Assembly: GCF_014648915.1 (NCBI RefSeq)
Contig: NZ_BMSA01000021.1
Location: 143,499-207,498 of the forward strand
Length of the DNA: 64,000 nt
Direction: 5' to 3'
From: Streptomyces phaeofaciens
GTDB lineage: Bacteria > Actinomycetota > Actinomycetes > Streptomycetales > Streptomycetaceae
Shown: positions 48,805 through 57,808 of the stretch, in pieces
Layout: each line of letters opens with the position of its first letter
Position numbering within the stretch: position 1 is the first letter of the stretch
The notes under the pieces: generated by a model
Database searches by the model: none
What the model was told of the DNA's origin: nothing
Seen by the model: only the letters and a program-made list of their open reading frames with translations
Translations under genes and position numbers: made by a program

Positions 48805-49008
48805 CTAGCGCTCCGCGAGGGTGTGGGCGACGAGGGCGTTGGCGTGGCCGTGGCCCAGGCCGTACTCGGACTTCAGCCAGGCGACCAGCTCCATGTGCCG
48901 GGTCAGCGGCGAGGCGCGGATGAGGTCCTTCCACTCCGCGATCGGTCGGCCGTACTTCTTCTCGATGGAGGGGAAGTAGCTCGCGGGGCCCTTCACGGCG
49001 GCGGTCAT
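48805..49008 (-). CDS. DUF4287 domain protein (67 aa)
   Basis: The protein is a compact helical DUF4287 domain (YFPSIEKKYGRPIAEWKDLI, then MELVAWLKSEYGLGHGHANA). Such proteins are common beside VOC proteins in actinobacteria. The function is unknown. ATG 49008 follows GGGAG; it is tail-to-head with the VOC gene. Confidence 0.88.
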   Translation of the reverse strand: MTAAVKGPASYFPSIEKKYGRPIAEWKDLIRASPLTRHMELVAWLKSEYGLGHGHANALVAHTLAER

Positions 49009-49158
49009 GGCAGCGGTCTCCCGTCGGGTGGGGTGTTGTTGTCGTGCTGTATGACCGGCGGCGGTGCGCGAACTCATCGGTGGGCGCGAGATGTTCCGGA
49101 AGCAGGGACGGGCCGCTGTTCGTGGACGACCGCGGCGCTCAGGGCGCGAGCGAAGACC

Positions 49159-50361
49159 CTACGGCCGGCCGAATGCCGCCACCATGAGGTTCAGGGCGAC
49201 CTGGTTCATGTCGGAGCCCTTGGCGTCCGTGGAGTTGACGCTGTAGACGAGGACGCGGGAGCCGTCCCGGGTGGAGGCGATGGCCGTGTTGTAGCCCCAG
49301 CGGCCGCCCGTCTTGCCCCACACCTCACGGCCGCCCAGCCGCTTCATCGAGAGGCCGACGGAGTACGCCGCCGGGTCGCCGCTGCCGAAGGCCGTCACGG
49401 GCGGCAGCGTGAACATCTCCTCCAGGAGCGGGCCGCGCACGACCCGCCCCCGGAACAGCGCCTTCGTGAACCGCTCCAGGTCCGCCGTGGTCGAGACGAG
49501 GTCACCGGCCGCCCACCCGTCCGTCGTCCCCCACACGGACACGTCGCGCAGGCCGACCGTCCCGTCGTCCAGGGTCATCGTCTGGTAGCCGTGGTTGTGC
49601 GGGCCGACGATGCGCGGGTTCGCCCCGGGGAGATACGTGTCGCGCAGCCCGAGCGGCCGCAGGATCCGGCGCGCGACCTGGTCCTCGTACGAGTCGCCGG
49701 TCACGTGTTCGATCAGCAGTCCGGCGATCGTGTAGCCGATGTTCAGGTAGTGCTGCCGCTCGCCGGGCGGGAACTCGGGCTTCTTGGCGGTCGCCGAGCG
49801 CACCATGTCCTCGGGGTCGTGGACCAGGAAGCGGTTCGCGTACCACTCCTCGACCGTGGACCCCGGGAAGTCGGGCGCCGGGATGCCGTGCGTGTGGTTG
49901 AGCAATTGCCGCACGGTCACCCCCGCGTACGCCGCCGGGATCAGCTCCGGCAGGTAGGAACGGGCGGTCCGGTCCAGGTCCAGGGCACCCTCGGAGGCCA
50001 GCTGAAGGACGACCGCGGCCGTGAAGACCTTGGTGACCGAACCGGCGCGGAAGCGGCCGGCCGGGTCGGCGGGCCGACCGCTCGCCAGGTCGTGGACACC
50101 CGAACTGCCGCGCCAGACACCGTCGGTACCGCCGACCCGCACCAGGGCGGCGGTCGCGTCGGCCGTCGGCAGTCCGGCGATGGCCGCCTCCAGCGCGGCG
50201 GCCGGCACCTCCGCCGGCGCCGCTGTCGGCGTGGTGTTCACGGACGCGGATCCCCCGGTCGGCCCGGCGGCGGTGGACGCGAGGGCCGGGACGACCGACG
50301 GCCCCGCCGCCACGCCCAGGACGAGTGCCGTGGCGAGCAGCGTGCGCATCGTGTTCTTCAT
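49159..50361 (-). CDS. Secreted serine hydrolase of the class C beta-lactamase/DD-peptidase family
   Basis: This 400-residue protein has a signal peptide (1-30). Catalytic motifs are SVTK (Ser108-Lys111), YLN (Tyr205-Asn207) and KTG (WGKTGGRWGY), as in Streptomyces R61-type D-Ala-D-Ala carboxypeptidase. It should act on cell-wall peptides or esters outside the cell. It is alone, upstream of the DUF4287 gene by 150 bases. Confidence 0.93.
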   Translation of the reverse strand: MKNTMRTLLATALVLGVAAGPSVVPALASTAAGPTGGSASVNTTPTAAPAEVPAAALEAAIAGLPTADATAALVRVGGTDGVWRGSSGVHDLASGRPADPAGRFRAGSVTKVFTAAVVLQLASEGALDLDRTARSYLPELIPAAYAGVTVRQLLNHTHGIPAPDFPGSTVEEWYANRFLVHDPEDMVRSATAKKPEFPPGERQHYLNIGYTIAGLLIEHVTGDSYEDQVARRILRPLGLRDTYLPGANPRIVGPHNHGYQTMTLDDGTVGLRDVSVWGTTDGWAAGDLVSTTADLERFTKALFRGRVVRGPLLEEMFTLPPVTAFGSGDPAAYSVGLSMKRLGGREVWGKTGGRWGYNTAIASTRDGSRVLVYSVNSTDAKGSDMNQVALNLMVAAFGRP

Positions 50362-50464
50362 GGTCAACTCCGCGAGGACGAGCCGTCGTTGTGGACGCTC
50401 CCATCCTTATGACCTGGGGCTCCCCGCGGATCGCCCGCACCGGCGGTCCTCGGCGGCCGGTCCC

Positions 50465-51190
50465 TCACCGGCGCGGGGGAGGCACCGGCCCGGACCCTCC
50501 CCCGCCCGGGGGAGGAGCGGCACCGGACGGCTCGTCACCGGCCGCGATCAGCCCCGTCTCGTAGGCGCAGATCACGGCCTGGATCCGGTCCCGCAGCCCC
50601 AGCTTGGCCAGCACGTTGCCGACATGCGTCTTGACGGTGTGATCGCTGACGACCAGCTCGGCGGCGATCTCGGCGTTGGACAGCCCGCGCGCGAGCAGCA
50701 GCAGTGTCTGCCGCTCCCGCCCGGTCAGCACGTCGAGCCGGGGATCCGCCCGCCGCGGCCGGGCGGGCGCGGGCCGCGTGTACTGCTCCACCAGGCGCCT
50801 GGCCACGGACGGCGCGAGCAGCGAGTCGCCCCGGGCGACAACCCGTACCGCGTGCACGAGATCGTCCCGGCGCACGTCCTTGAGCAGGAAGCCGGCCGCG
50901 CCCGCGTGCAGGGCCTCGTACACGTACGCGTCGGAGTCGAAGGTCGTCAGCATCACGGTCCGGCAGCCGCTCACGGCATGGATCGCGCGGCAGGCCTCGA
51001 TGCCGTCCATGCGGGGCATCCGGATGTCGAGCAGTGCCACGTCGGGCGTGTGCCGGCGTACCGCCTCGACCGCCTCGGCGCCGTCGCCCGCCTCCGCGAC
51101 GACCTCGATGTCCGGCTGGGCGTCCAGGATCATCGCGAAGCCGCTGCGCACCAGCTCCTGGTCGTCGGCCACCACCACCCGGATCGTCAC
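50465..51190 (-). CDS. NarL-type response regulator
   Basis: In this 241-residue protein the receiver has Asp9/Asp10 and phospho-acceptor Asp55 (VALLDIRMPRMDG) with the conserved Lys in FLLKDVRRDDL. The C-terminal LuxR HTH is LTGRERQTLLLLARGLSNAE, then VSDHTVKTHVGNVLAKLGLR. GTG 51190 overlaps the kinase stop (GTGA). The Gly/Pro-rich last 20 residues are an extra tail. It pairs with the kinase upstream. Confidence 0.95.
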   Translation of the reverse strand: MTIRVVVADDQELVRSGFAMILDAQPDIEVVAEAGDGAEAVEAVRRHTPDVALLDIRMPRMDGIEACRAIHAVSGCRTVMLTTFDSDAYVYEALHAGAAGFLLKDVRRDDLVHAVRVVARGDSLLAPSVARRLVEQYTRPAPARPRRADPRLDVLTGRERQTLLLLARGLSNAEIAAELVVSDHTVKTHVGNVLAKLGLRDRIQAVICAYETGLIAAGDEPSGAAPPPGGGGSGPVPPPRR

Positions 51191-52356
51191 CGCGCCACCT
51201 CCGCCCCGGCCGGCGCCGATGCCGGGACCGGTATCCGGACCCGCACCTCGAACCCCCGGCCGTCCGGACCCCGCCCGGTGACCGCGGTCCCGCCGAGCGC
51301 CGCCGCCCGCTCCCGGATCCCGGCGAGCCCATGACCACGGCCGGTCCCGGCCCGCGGCCCGCACCCGTCGTCGGTGACCACGACACACACCTCGGGCCCC
51401 TCATAGGCGAGCCGGACGACCACGGTACGGGCGCCCGCGTGCTTGACGGTGTTCGTCAGGGCCTCCTGGACGATCCGGAAGACGCTCGCCCCGGTCGCCT
51501 CCGGTACCGGCCGTACAGGTCCCGCCGTCGCGTGGACGACGTCGAGACCGCTGCCGCGCACCCGGTCGAGCAGCGCGGGCAGCTCACCGAGCCCGGGCTG
51601 CGGCTCGCGCGGGGCGTCGCCGTCCGCCGGGCCTTCGCCGTCCCGCAACACCCCCAGCATGTGCCGTAGTTGGGCCATGGCGTCCCGGCCGGCCGCGGAG
51701 ATCGCGTCGAACGCGGCCTCGGCCTTCTCCGGAGCCGTACGCACCGCCACCGGCCCGGCCTCGGCCTGCACGATCATCAGGCTCACCGCGTGGGCGAGGA
51801 CGTCGTGCATCTCCCGGGCGATCCGGGCCCGTTCCCGCGCGGCGGCCCGCTCGGCCTCGACCTCGTGGGCCCGCTGGCGTGCGTCGGTCAGCCGCCCGAA
51901 GACATAGGCCGCCGCGAACACGAAGAGGGAGAAGGTCAGTTCACGCGCCGTACGGGTGTTGAGCCACACCGACCCGGGCACGGCGACCAGGATCAGCAGC
52001 CCGGTGACCAGCCGCTTGGACGGCGGCGAGCCGGCGGCGATCGTGTACACGATGACCAGCCCGGTGTACGGCAACGGCTGCCCCGGCCCCTCCACGGCCA
52101 GCTTGTACAGGGCGCTGGTCCCCACGATCGCGAGCAGCACGGCCACCGGGGCCCGCCGACGCCAGACCAGCGGGACCACGGTGAGCGAGGTCAGCCCGTA
52201 CGCCGGCCAGGACGCCGGTGGCAGCTCGGCCGACCGCGGCACCACGAACGGCATCGTCATCGCCGCCTGCACCAGCAACGCGATCCCGACATCCACCAGC
52301 AACGGCCGGCCCGTTCCCCAGGCCCGCGCCCGCACCCACCACCCCCGCAGACTCAT
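51187..52356 (-). CDS. Sensor histidine kinase (HPK7/LiaS-like)
   Basis: This 389-residue protein has an N-terminal membrane region of four or more helices (about 20-155). The HisKA_3 box is AREMHDVLAHAVS with His184, and the ATPase has QEALTNTVKHAG and GRGHGLAGIRERAAALGG. It phosphorylates the response regulator that follows. ATG 52356 is only a few bases after TAGCGT, so a short or absent leader is likely. The signal is unknown. Confidence 0.93.
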   Translation of the reverse strand: MSLRGWWVRARAWGTGRPLLVDVGIALLVQAAMTMPFVVPRSAELPPASWPAYGLTSLTVVPLVWRRRAPVAVLLAIVGTSALYKLAVEGPGQPLPYTGLVIVYTIAAGSPPSKRLVTGLLILVAVPGSVWLNTRTARELTFSLFVFAAAYVFGRLTDARQRAHEVEAERAAARERARIAREMHDVLAHAVSLMIVQAEAGPVAVRTAPEKAEAAFDAISAAGRDAMAQLRHMLGVLRDGEGPADGDAPREPQPGLGELPALLDRVRGSGLDVVHATAGPVRPVPEATGASVFRIVQEALTNTVKHAGARTVVVRLAYEGPEVCVVVTDDGCGPRAGTGRGHGLAGIRERAAALGGTAVTGRGPDGRGFEVRVRIPVPASAPAGAEVAR

Positions 52357-52520
52357 CACGCCCCGAACGCTAGCGGGCGCAAGGCCCACCCATGCGCGGA
52401 ACGTGTGCCCGCTGCCGCCCCGGCCGCACCCCGCATGCACTCCGGCGACACCGGAAATCCCTCCGCCGTACGCCGGGCCGCGCACGACGTGCCCCGTGGG
52501 GAGCGGCTAGCCTCCCGGGA

Positions 52521-53339
52521 GTGGACATTCCGAAGCGCGATCTGGACCGGGCCCTGGAGATCGCGACGGAGCTCGCGGGCCGGGCGTCGGAGACGATCCG
52601 CCGTGCCGGCGCCGCCGCGCCGGCCGCCGTACGCCAGAAGGCCGGCCCCGCCGACATCGTCACGGACACGGACGAGACCGTGGAGGCGCACGTCCGCGAG
52701 GTGCTCGCGGCGGCCTTCCCCGGGTACGGGATCGTCGGCGAGGAGTACGGCGCCACGGAGGGCCTCCCCGGCACCCCGCACTGGGTGATCGACCCGGTCG
52801 ACGGCACCACCAACTTCGCGCACGGCCTGGGCTGGTGCTCCTTCTCCCTGGGCCTGGCCGCGCCCGACGGCACGCCGCTGCTCGGGGTGGTCGCGGACCC
52901 GTGGCGGGGCGAGACGTTCACCGCGGTGCGCGGCCGGGGCGCCCACCTGAACGGCGTCCCCGTCCGCGCCGCCGACCACACCACCCTCACCGGTCACGTC
53001 TTCCTCACCGAGTGGGCGGCGCACGCCCACTGGCCCGGTATGGACGCCCTGCTCGCCGACCTCGCGGACCGCCATTGCACGGTCCGCGTGATGGGTTCCA
53101 CGGCGCTCTCCCTGGCCCAGGTGGCGGCGGGCCGGGCGACCGCTGCGGCGATCGGCGAGTTCCACGCCGTCGACGGACTGCCCGCCCTGCTGATCGCGCG
53201 GGAGGCGGGCGCGATCGCCCTGCCCGAACTCCCCGCCCATGACGAGCCGTTGCTGCTGTCGGCCCCGGGCGTGGCCGAGGAGGCGGCGCGGATCTGGCGC
53301 AGGTCACGGGAGCGGGAGACGGCCCACGGGGCTCACTGA
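52521..53339 (+). CDS. Inositol monophosphatase family protein
   Basis: This 272-residue protein has the metal-binding motifs GEE (Glu74, Glu75) and DPVDGTTNF (Asp91, Asp94), and a weaker C-terminal motif (FHAVDGLPALLIAREAGA; usual WDxxA/G is changed to HAVDG). It may hydrolyse inositol-phosphate or related sugars. GTG 52521 is 7 bases after TAGCCT, suggesting a leaderless message; no other start fits the conserved N-terminus. Confidence 0.9.
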   Translation: MDIPKRDLDRALEIATELAGRASETIRRAGAAAPAAVRQKAGPADIVTDTDETVEAHVREVLAAAFPGYGIVGEEYGATEGLPGTPHWVIDPVDGTTNFAHGLGWCSFSLGLAAPDGTPLLGVVADPWRGETFTAVRGRGAHLNGVPVRAADHTTLTGHVFLTEWAAHAHWPGMDALLADLADRHCTVRVMGSTALSLAQVAAGRATAAAIGEFHAVDGLPALLIAREAGAIALPELPAHDEPLLLSAPGVAEEAARIWRRSRERETAHGAH

Positions 53340-53381
53340 CCGTGTCGGGGGCGGGGGTCACCGACCGTGCCGGGGCGGGGG

Positions 53382-53870
53382 TCACCCGCCGTCGTGGCCC
53401 TCGAAACCGGTCTCGGCGAGCGCCAGCATGTGCGCGGCGGTGAGGGCGTTGCGCGGATCGGCGGCCGTCGCCAGCAGCCAGGTCGCCGCCGCGGCCGACC
53501 GGCCGGGCGGGATGACCAGCAGTTCCCAGCGGCCCACGGTGCCGCAGTCCAGGGCGATGGCATGCGCTTCCGTGTCCACCGCCGACAAGGTCACCTCGAT
53601 GAGGTGACCGGGTGTCGTGATCGTGCGCGGGGCGTCGGGCCAGGCGACGGCGTCCACGGTGACCCGGGTGACGGTGCCGAGGCCCGGGTCGAGCGAGCCG
53701 ACCAGCGCGGGCAGTTCGAGCTCCAGCATGTCGCAGCGCGGCCACCAGGCGCCGTCCAGCGGACCGTGGCTGACACCCGGGGTGAGGGCCAGCCGGGCCA
53801 CGGGCATCCGGTAGGTGCGCGCTCCCTCCGGGGGGACATCCTCGGCCGGCGTTCCGGTGACGTCCATCAT
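53382..53870 (-). CDS. DUF5994-family protein
   Basis: This 162-residue protein has the family pattern RLALTPGVSHGPLDGAWWPR, VTRVTVDAVAWPD and LLVIPPGRSAAAATWLLATA. Such proteins are common in Streptomyces with unknown role, often near stress genes. Two ATGs in a row (53870, 53867) are possible. It is convergent with the phosphatase gene. Confidence 0.85.
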   Translation of the reverse strand: MMDVTGTPAEDVPPEGARTYRMPVARLALTPGVSHGPLDGAWWPRCDMLELELPALVGSLDPGLGTVTRVTVDAVAWPDAPRTITTPGHLIEVTLSAVDTEAHAIALDCGTVGRWELLVIPPGRSAAAATWLLATAADPRNALTAAHMLALAETGFEGHDGG

Positions 53871-54070
53871 GAGATCCCGTCCCGGGCGGCTCGCGGCCGT
53901 CCGCTTCCGTCGTGCGCCGTGCACGGAACCACTGGGGCCGTGCAGCGCGAGATGCTCTCGGTGGAGCAAGCGTACGGTCGGGCCCCCGGAACGCGCCGTC
54001 CGAATTCCCACGCGGGGGAGGACGGACAGGTCGTCAGGGATGTCGGCGGCTCGCGGGAGGCGAGGTTTCA

Positions 54071-54162
54071 CCGGCCCAGCATCCCTCACCGGCCCAGCAT
54101 CCCTCACCGGCCCAGCATCCCTCACCGGCCCAGCAGTCCCTCACCAGCCCAGCAGTCCCTCG
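54071..54162. repeat. Tandem 18/19-bp repeat at the 3' end of the SCO5918-like gene
   Basis: Three exact 18-base units CCGGCCCAGCATCCCTCA (54071-54124) are followed by two 19-base variants with one added base (54125-54143 and 54144-54162). The array starts in the last codons of the gene at 54141-54428 and runs past its stop. On the minus strand each unit contains a TGA. Confidence 0.95.
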
Positions 54163-54428
54163 TCGGCCCGCGCGTCCCGGCTCGGCGCGGCCGGGCGCGC
54201 TTCGTGACAGGTGAAGCCGAGCCGGGTCAGCGCCCGCCGCATCTCGCCCGTGGTGAAGTCGCGGCGGTTCTGCCGGGTGATCACTTCCCCGACCTGCATC
54301 ACGGGGTAGACGTGCGCGCCGATGGTCACGGACACGCCGCTGACCGGTTCGGGCGTGATGCCGCTCATCGACTGCTCGATCTCGCTCTTGGTCAGGTCGA
54401 AGGGGAACCGGGCGATGACACAGCGCAT
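54141..54428 (-). CDS. SCO5918-family conserved protein (95 aa)
   Basis: The sequence MRCVIARFPFDLTKSEIEQS, then TIGAHVYPVMQVGEVITRQN and RRDFTTGEMRRALTRLGFTC, is the SCO5918 family, found beside DEAD-box helicase and cold-shock genes in Streptomyces. The function is unknown. ATG 54428 follows GGAGG by 6 bases, better than a GTG four codons earlier. The last residues EGLLGW lie in a tandem repeat. Confidence 0.88.
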   Translation of the reverse strand: MRCVIARFPFDLTKSEIEQSMSGITPEPVSGVSVTIGAHVYPVMQVGEVITRQNRRDFTTGEMRRALTRLGFTCHEARPAAPSRDARADEGLLGW

Positions 54429-54492
54429 GGATGCCTCCACAGGGTCGGGCGGGAGCCACGGGAGCGGTCGGCCGCGCGAGGGCGGACGGCGG

Positions 54493-54897
54493 TCAGGGAG
54501 TGAGAGCCAGGACGCCCAGGGCGTAGCCGTGCTCGTCGATCACGGGGGAGACGTCCAGGGTCCGGTCCCGCATGGCGTCCTCCGCCTCGCTGAGCACGGC
54601 CACGGACGAGGTGAACGGCCCGCGGTCGAGCGGGATGTCCCGCAGCCGCGTCCGGTTGCCGTACCAGCCGCCGCCGCGGTGCGCGGAGAGCTGGGCCCGG
54701 GTGACGAGCCCCGCGCACCGGCCGTCCTCGTCCTGGAGCAGCAGGTGCGGGACGCGGGCGCCGATCAGCACGGACATCGCCACGTCGACGGTCATGTAGT
54801 CCTCGACCTGGGGCCCGGGGGCGTGCATCGCGTCACGGGCGGTCAGACCGGTGCCGTCGGCGTACCCGGTCGGTGGGTGGGGTGTGTTCGGCGTCAC
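54493..54897 (-). CDS. CBS-domain protein
   Basis: This 134-residue protein has a tandem CBS pattern: MTVDVAMSVLIGARVPHLLL, QDEDGRCAGLVTRAQL, and a second half ending SPVIDEHGYALGVLALTP. CBS pairs bind adenosyl ligands and report energy state. GTG 54897 follows AAGGAG. It lies between the SCO5918-like and helicase genes in the same direction, so is probably co-regulated with them. Confidence 0.85.
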   Translation of the reverse strand: MTPNTPHPPTGYADGTGLTARDAMHAPGPQVEDYMTVDVAMSVLIGARVPHLLLQDEDGRCAGLVTRAQLSAHRGGGWYGNRTRLRDIPLDRGPFTSSVAVLSEAEDAMRDRTLDVSPVIDEHGYALGVLALTP

Positions 54898-54974
54898 GGG
54901 CTTCTCCTTCGTCGGGACGGGCAGGACGGGCGTGGGCTCGTCCTGCCCGCTGGGAGTGCGTCCCCGTGCCTGGG

Positions 54975-56546
54975 TTACGGGTTGGTCCTCGGGGTGGAGC
55001 GACGGGCTCGGGAGGCGGTGCGTCCGCCGCCGTTGCCCCCGTTGCCGCCGGCACCGCCGTTGCCTCCGCGGCCGGAGGGCCGGCCCCTGCGGCCGCGGCC
55101 GCCCGATCCGGTGCGCTCGCTGCGTTCGGCGACGGGCGCGGCGATGGTGACGGGCACACCGGAGGGTGTCCGGGCGCCGGTGATGCGATGCAGCTCTTCC
55201 TCCCCCGGACGGATCCGGGCGGTCTGCGCGGTGATGCCGGCATCGGCCATCAGACGGTCCATCGAGCGCCGCTGGTGCGGCAGGACGAGGGTGACCACCG
55301 TGCCGGACTCGCCGGCCCGGGCGGTACGGCCGCCGCGGTGCAGGTAGTCCTTGTGGTCGGAGGGAGGATCGACGTTGACGACCAGGTCGAGGTCGTCGAC
55401 GTGGATGCCGCGGGCGGCGACGTTGGTGGCCACCAGGACCGTGACGTGGCCGTCCTTGAACTGGGAGAGCGTCCGGTTGCGCTGCGGCTGGGACTTGCCA
55501 CCGTGCAGTGCCGAGGCGCGCACGCCGACGGACAGCAGGTGCTTGGCCAGCCGGTCCACCGCGTGCTTGGTGTCCAGGAACATGATCACTCGCCCGTCGC
55601 GGGCGGCGATCTCGGTCGCGGCGGTGTGCTTGTCCGCGTCCTGCACGTGCAGCAGATGGTGCTCCATCGTGGTGACGGCTCCCGCGGACGGGTCGACCGA
55701 GTGCACCACGGGGTCGTGGAGGTAGCGCCGCACCAGGAGGTCGATGTTGCGGTCCAGGGTGGCCGAGAACAGCAACCGCTGACCTCCGGGCCCGACTTGG
55801 TCGAGCAGCGCGGTGACCTGCGGCATGAAGCCCATGTCGGCCATCTGGTCGGCCTCGTCCAGGACGGTGACGGCGACCTGGTCCAGCCGGCAGTCGCCCC
55901 GTTCGATGAGGTCCTTCAGACGGCCGGGGGTCGCCACGACGACCTCGGCACCACCGCGCAGCGCACTCGCCTGGCGGCCGATCGACATGCCGCCCACCAC
56001 GGTGGCGAGCCGCAGCCGCAGGGAGCGGGCGTAGGGAGCGAGCGCGTCGGTGACCTGCTGGGCCAGTTCCCGGGTGGGGACGAGCACGAGGGCGAGCGGC
56101 TGCCGGGGCTGGGCCCGCTGACCGTCGAGCCGGGCCAGCACGGCCAGGCCGAAGGCGAGGGTCTTGCCCGAGCCGGTGCGCCCGCGGCCCAGCACGTCCC
56201 GGCCGGCCAGCGCGTTCGGCAGGGTGGCCGCCTGGATCGGGAAGGGCACGCTCACGCCTTCGGCGCGGAGGGCCGCCAACAGACGGGCGGGCATGTCCAG
56301 TTCGGCGAACGCCTCGACCGCCGGCAGCGGCTCGGTGAGGGTGACGGGCAGGGCGAACTCCTGCCGGCGGGGGGCGGAGCGGCCTCGCTGGCCGCCCATG
56401 CGTCCGGCGTTCGGCCGCTGAGCCTGCCGGCCCGACTCCTGTGTACGGGAGCGGCTGCCGCCCCGGGCGGAGCCTGCGGTGAGTGTGGAGCTTCGGTCCG
56501 TGCGGGAGCGACCGGAGCCGCCGTCGTTACGGCGGGTGCGGTTCAT
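54975..56546 (-). CDS. DEAD-box RNA helicase
   Basis: This 523-residue protein has all motifs: Q motif region SVPFPIQAATLP, motif I GRTGSGKT, Ia PTRELAQQ, DEAD (VLDEADQM), SAT (LLFSATLD), and C-terminal motifs V/VI (ATNVAARGIHVDDL; HRGGRTARAGESG). N- and C-terminal extensions are Arg/Gly-rich, typical of cold-shock RNA helicases. It follows the cold-shock protein gene in the same direction, separated by a terminator. Confidence 0.96.
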   Translation of the reverse strand: MNRTRRNDGGSGRSRTDRSSTLTAGSARGGSRSRTQESGRQAQRPNAGRMGGQRGRSAPRRQEFALPVTLTEPLPAVEAFAELDMPARLLAALRAEGVSVPFPIQAATLPNALAGRDVLGRGRTGSGKTLAFGLAVLARLDGQRAQPRQPLALVLVPTRELAQQVTDALAPYARSLRLRLATVVGGMSIGRQASALRGGAEVVVATPGRLKDLIERGDCRLDQVAVTVLDEADQMADMGFMPQVTALLDQVGPGGQRLLFSATLDRNIDLLVRRYLHDPVVHSVDPSAGAVTTMEHHLLHVQDADKHTAATEIAARDGRVIMFLDTKHAVDRLAKHLLSVGVRASALHGGKSQPQRNRTLSQFKDGHVTVLVATNVAARGIHVDDLDLVVNVDPPSDHKDYLHRGGRTARAGESGTVVTLVLPHQRRSMDRLMADAGITAQTARIRPGEEELHRITGARTPSGVPVTIAAPVAERSERTGSGGRGRRGRPSGRGGNGGAGGNGGNGGGRTASRARRSTPRTNP

Positions 56547-56749
56547 GGAGGAACCTTCCTCGATGCGGCGTATCGAGGAATTCCGTCCGGCGGTGTGTGA
56601 GCCGCGCGAGGATTCGCAAGAATGAGCCGAAGAAAAAGCGAAAGCCGGGCCGCTCGGTGTATTGAAACCGGGGCCGTCGGCGATGCGGGGAATCCGGGAA
56701 ACTCAGGAAGCCCGGCAGAAATCCGGGGAAAACCCGGGAAAACAACGGG

Positions 56750-56782
56750 CTGGGGCCCGCACCCCTAGAGTGCGGGCCCCAG
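56750..56782 (-). terminator. Terminator after the cold-shock gene
   Basis: A perfect 13-bp stem (56750-56762 with 56770-56782) with 7-base loop starts 19 bases after the csp stop. Confidence 0.85.
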
Positions 56783-56801
56783 TCGCGTTGGCGCGTCAGC
56801 G

Positions 56802-57005
56802 TCAGGCGGGAACGATGTTCTCGGCCTGCGGGCCCTTCTGGCCCTGCGTGACGTCGAAGGTAACCTTCTGGCCTTCCTGAAGCTCGCGGAAGCCGGTGGT
56901 GGCGATGTTCGAGTAGTGGGCGAACACGTCAGCGCCGCCACCGTCCTGCTCGATGAAGCCGAAGCCCTTTTCCGCGTTGAACCACTTCACGGTGCCAGAT
57001 GCCAT
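56802..57005 (-). CDS. Cold-shock protein (CspA family)
   Basis: This 67-residue protein has RNP1/RNP2 motifs: TVKWFNAEKGFGFIEQDGGG and DVFAHYSNI. It is a nucleic-acid chaperone. ATG 57005 follows GGGAGA. The gap upstream (57006-57236) could hold a long leader, with the doubled TCCGGAAAG at about 57076-57096, as csp genes often have regulatory 5' leaders. Confidence 0.97.
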   Translation of the reverse strand: MASGTVKWFNAEKGFGFIEQDGGGADVFAHYSNIATTGFRELQEGQKVTFDVTQGQKGPQAENIVPA

Positions 57006-57236
57006 ATTGAATCTCCCTTGGGGGGCAGTGCCGGACTCCGCACTTTGCGGATCCGAGTCGCCGCGATGATCACCCCTCCGGAAAGATCCGGAAAGCTCTG
57101 CAAAGACACAAATCTCTGGTAACCAAAACTGCAACTGGTATCACGCTAACACAGGTGGGGTGGAAACCCCCATCGTTTTCTGGTGGGCGCCGTGAACCCT
57201 CATGCCGCTGGAGTACTCATTTCTGTACCGGCGGGA

Positions 57237-57575
57237 CTAGATATTCGGGCTGTGCTCGTCCAGCTTCCTGCGCATTTCACGGTTGAGGCGGAGGGCGTCG
57301 TCCAGTTCGTCCTCGAGCGTGATGATGCGGCACGCGGCCTCGATGGGGGTGCCCTGGTCGACCAGCTCGCGGGCGCGGGCGGCGACGCGCAACTGGCGGC
57401 GGGAGTACCGGCGGTGGCCGCCCTCCGAACGCAGTGGAGTGATCAGCTCGGCTTCGCCGATCGCCCGGAGGAAGGCGGGGGTGATGCCGAGAACGTCGGC
57501 GGCCCGTCCCATGGTGTAGGCGGGGTAGTCGTCGTCGTCGAGGTTCCCGGCGACGGGGGCGTTCTCAGCGGGCAT
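57237..57575 (-). CDS. MerR-family regulator
   Basis: This 112-residue protein has the MerR HTH (YTMGRAADVLGITPAFLRAI, PLRSEGGHRRYSRRQLRVAA) and a C-terminal coiled coil (IITLEDELDDALRLNREMRR). It has no effector domain or cysteines. It lies upstream of csp in the same direction and may control it. This small MerR next to csp/DEAD genes is conserved in Streptomyces as far as I recall. Confidence 0.93.
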   Translation of the reverse strand: MPAENAPVAGNLDDDDYPAYTMGRAADVLGITPAFLRAIGEAELITPLRSEGGHRRYSRRQLRVAARARELVDQGTPIEAACRIITLEDELDDALRLNREMRRKLDEHSPNI

Positions 57576-57713
57576 GACACCTTCGTTTCGCGGACGCGGC
57601 GAGGGGTGCGGGAGCGCGTGGCACCCGTGTGCTCCGAAACGACTCGGCACCCTCTGCCTCGTGCGACAACCCTAACGCCGCCGGGCTCGGACATGTGGCG
57701 CCGCCGGGACAGA

Positions 57714-57767
57714 CTTTCGGGCGTCCGGTGCGGGGGCCGGCTTTCGGGTGTCCGGTGAGGGGGCCGG
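57714..57767. repeat. Two tandem 27-bp units
   Basis: 57714-57740 and 57741-57767 differ at two positions. They lie in the 233-base gap between the merR start and the 3' end of the gene at 57809-58162. No other element is seen in this gap. Confidence 0.85.
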
Positions 57768-57808
57768 CTTGTGGGCTTCCCGTGGGGAGGCCGCCCGGTC
57801 GGCCTGCG

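Noticed and set aside
54071..54162. CRISPR array
   Set aside because: The units are contiguous 18-19 bp repeats with no spacers and no cas genes.
56850..56866. TTA on the minus strand in the cold-shock gene
   Set aside because: It spans GTT ACC and is out of frame.
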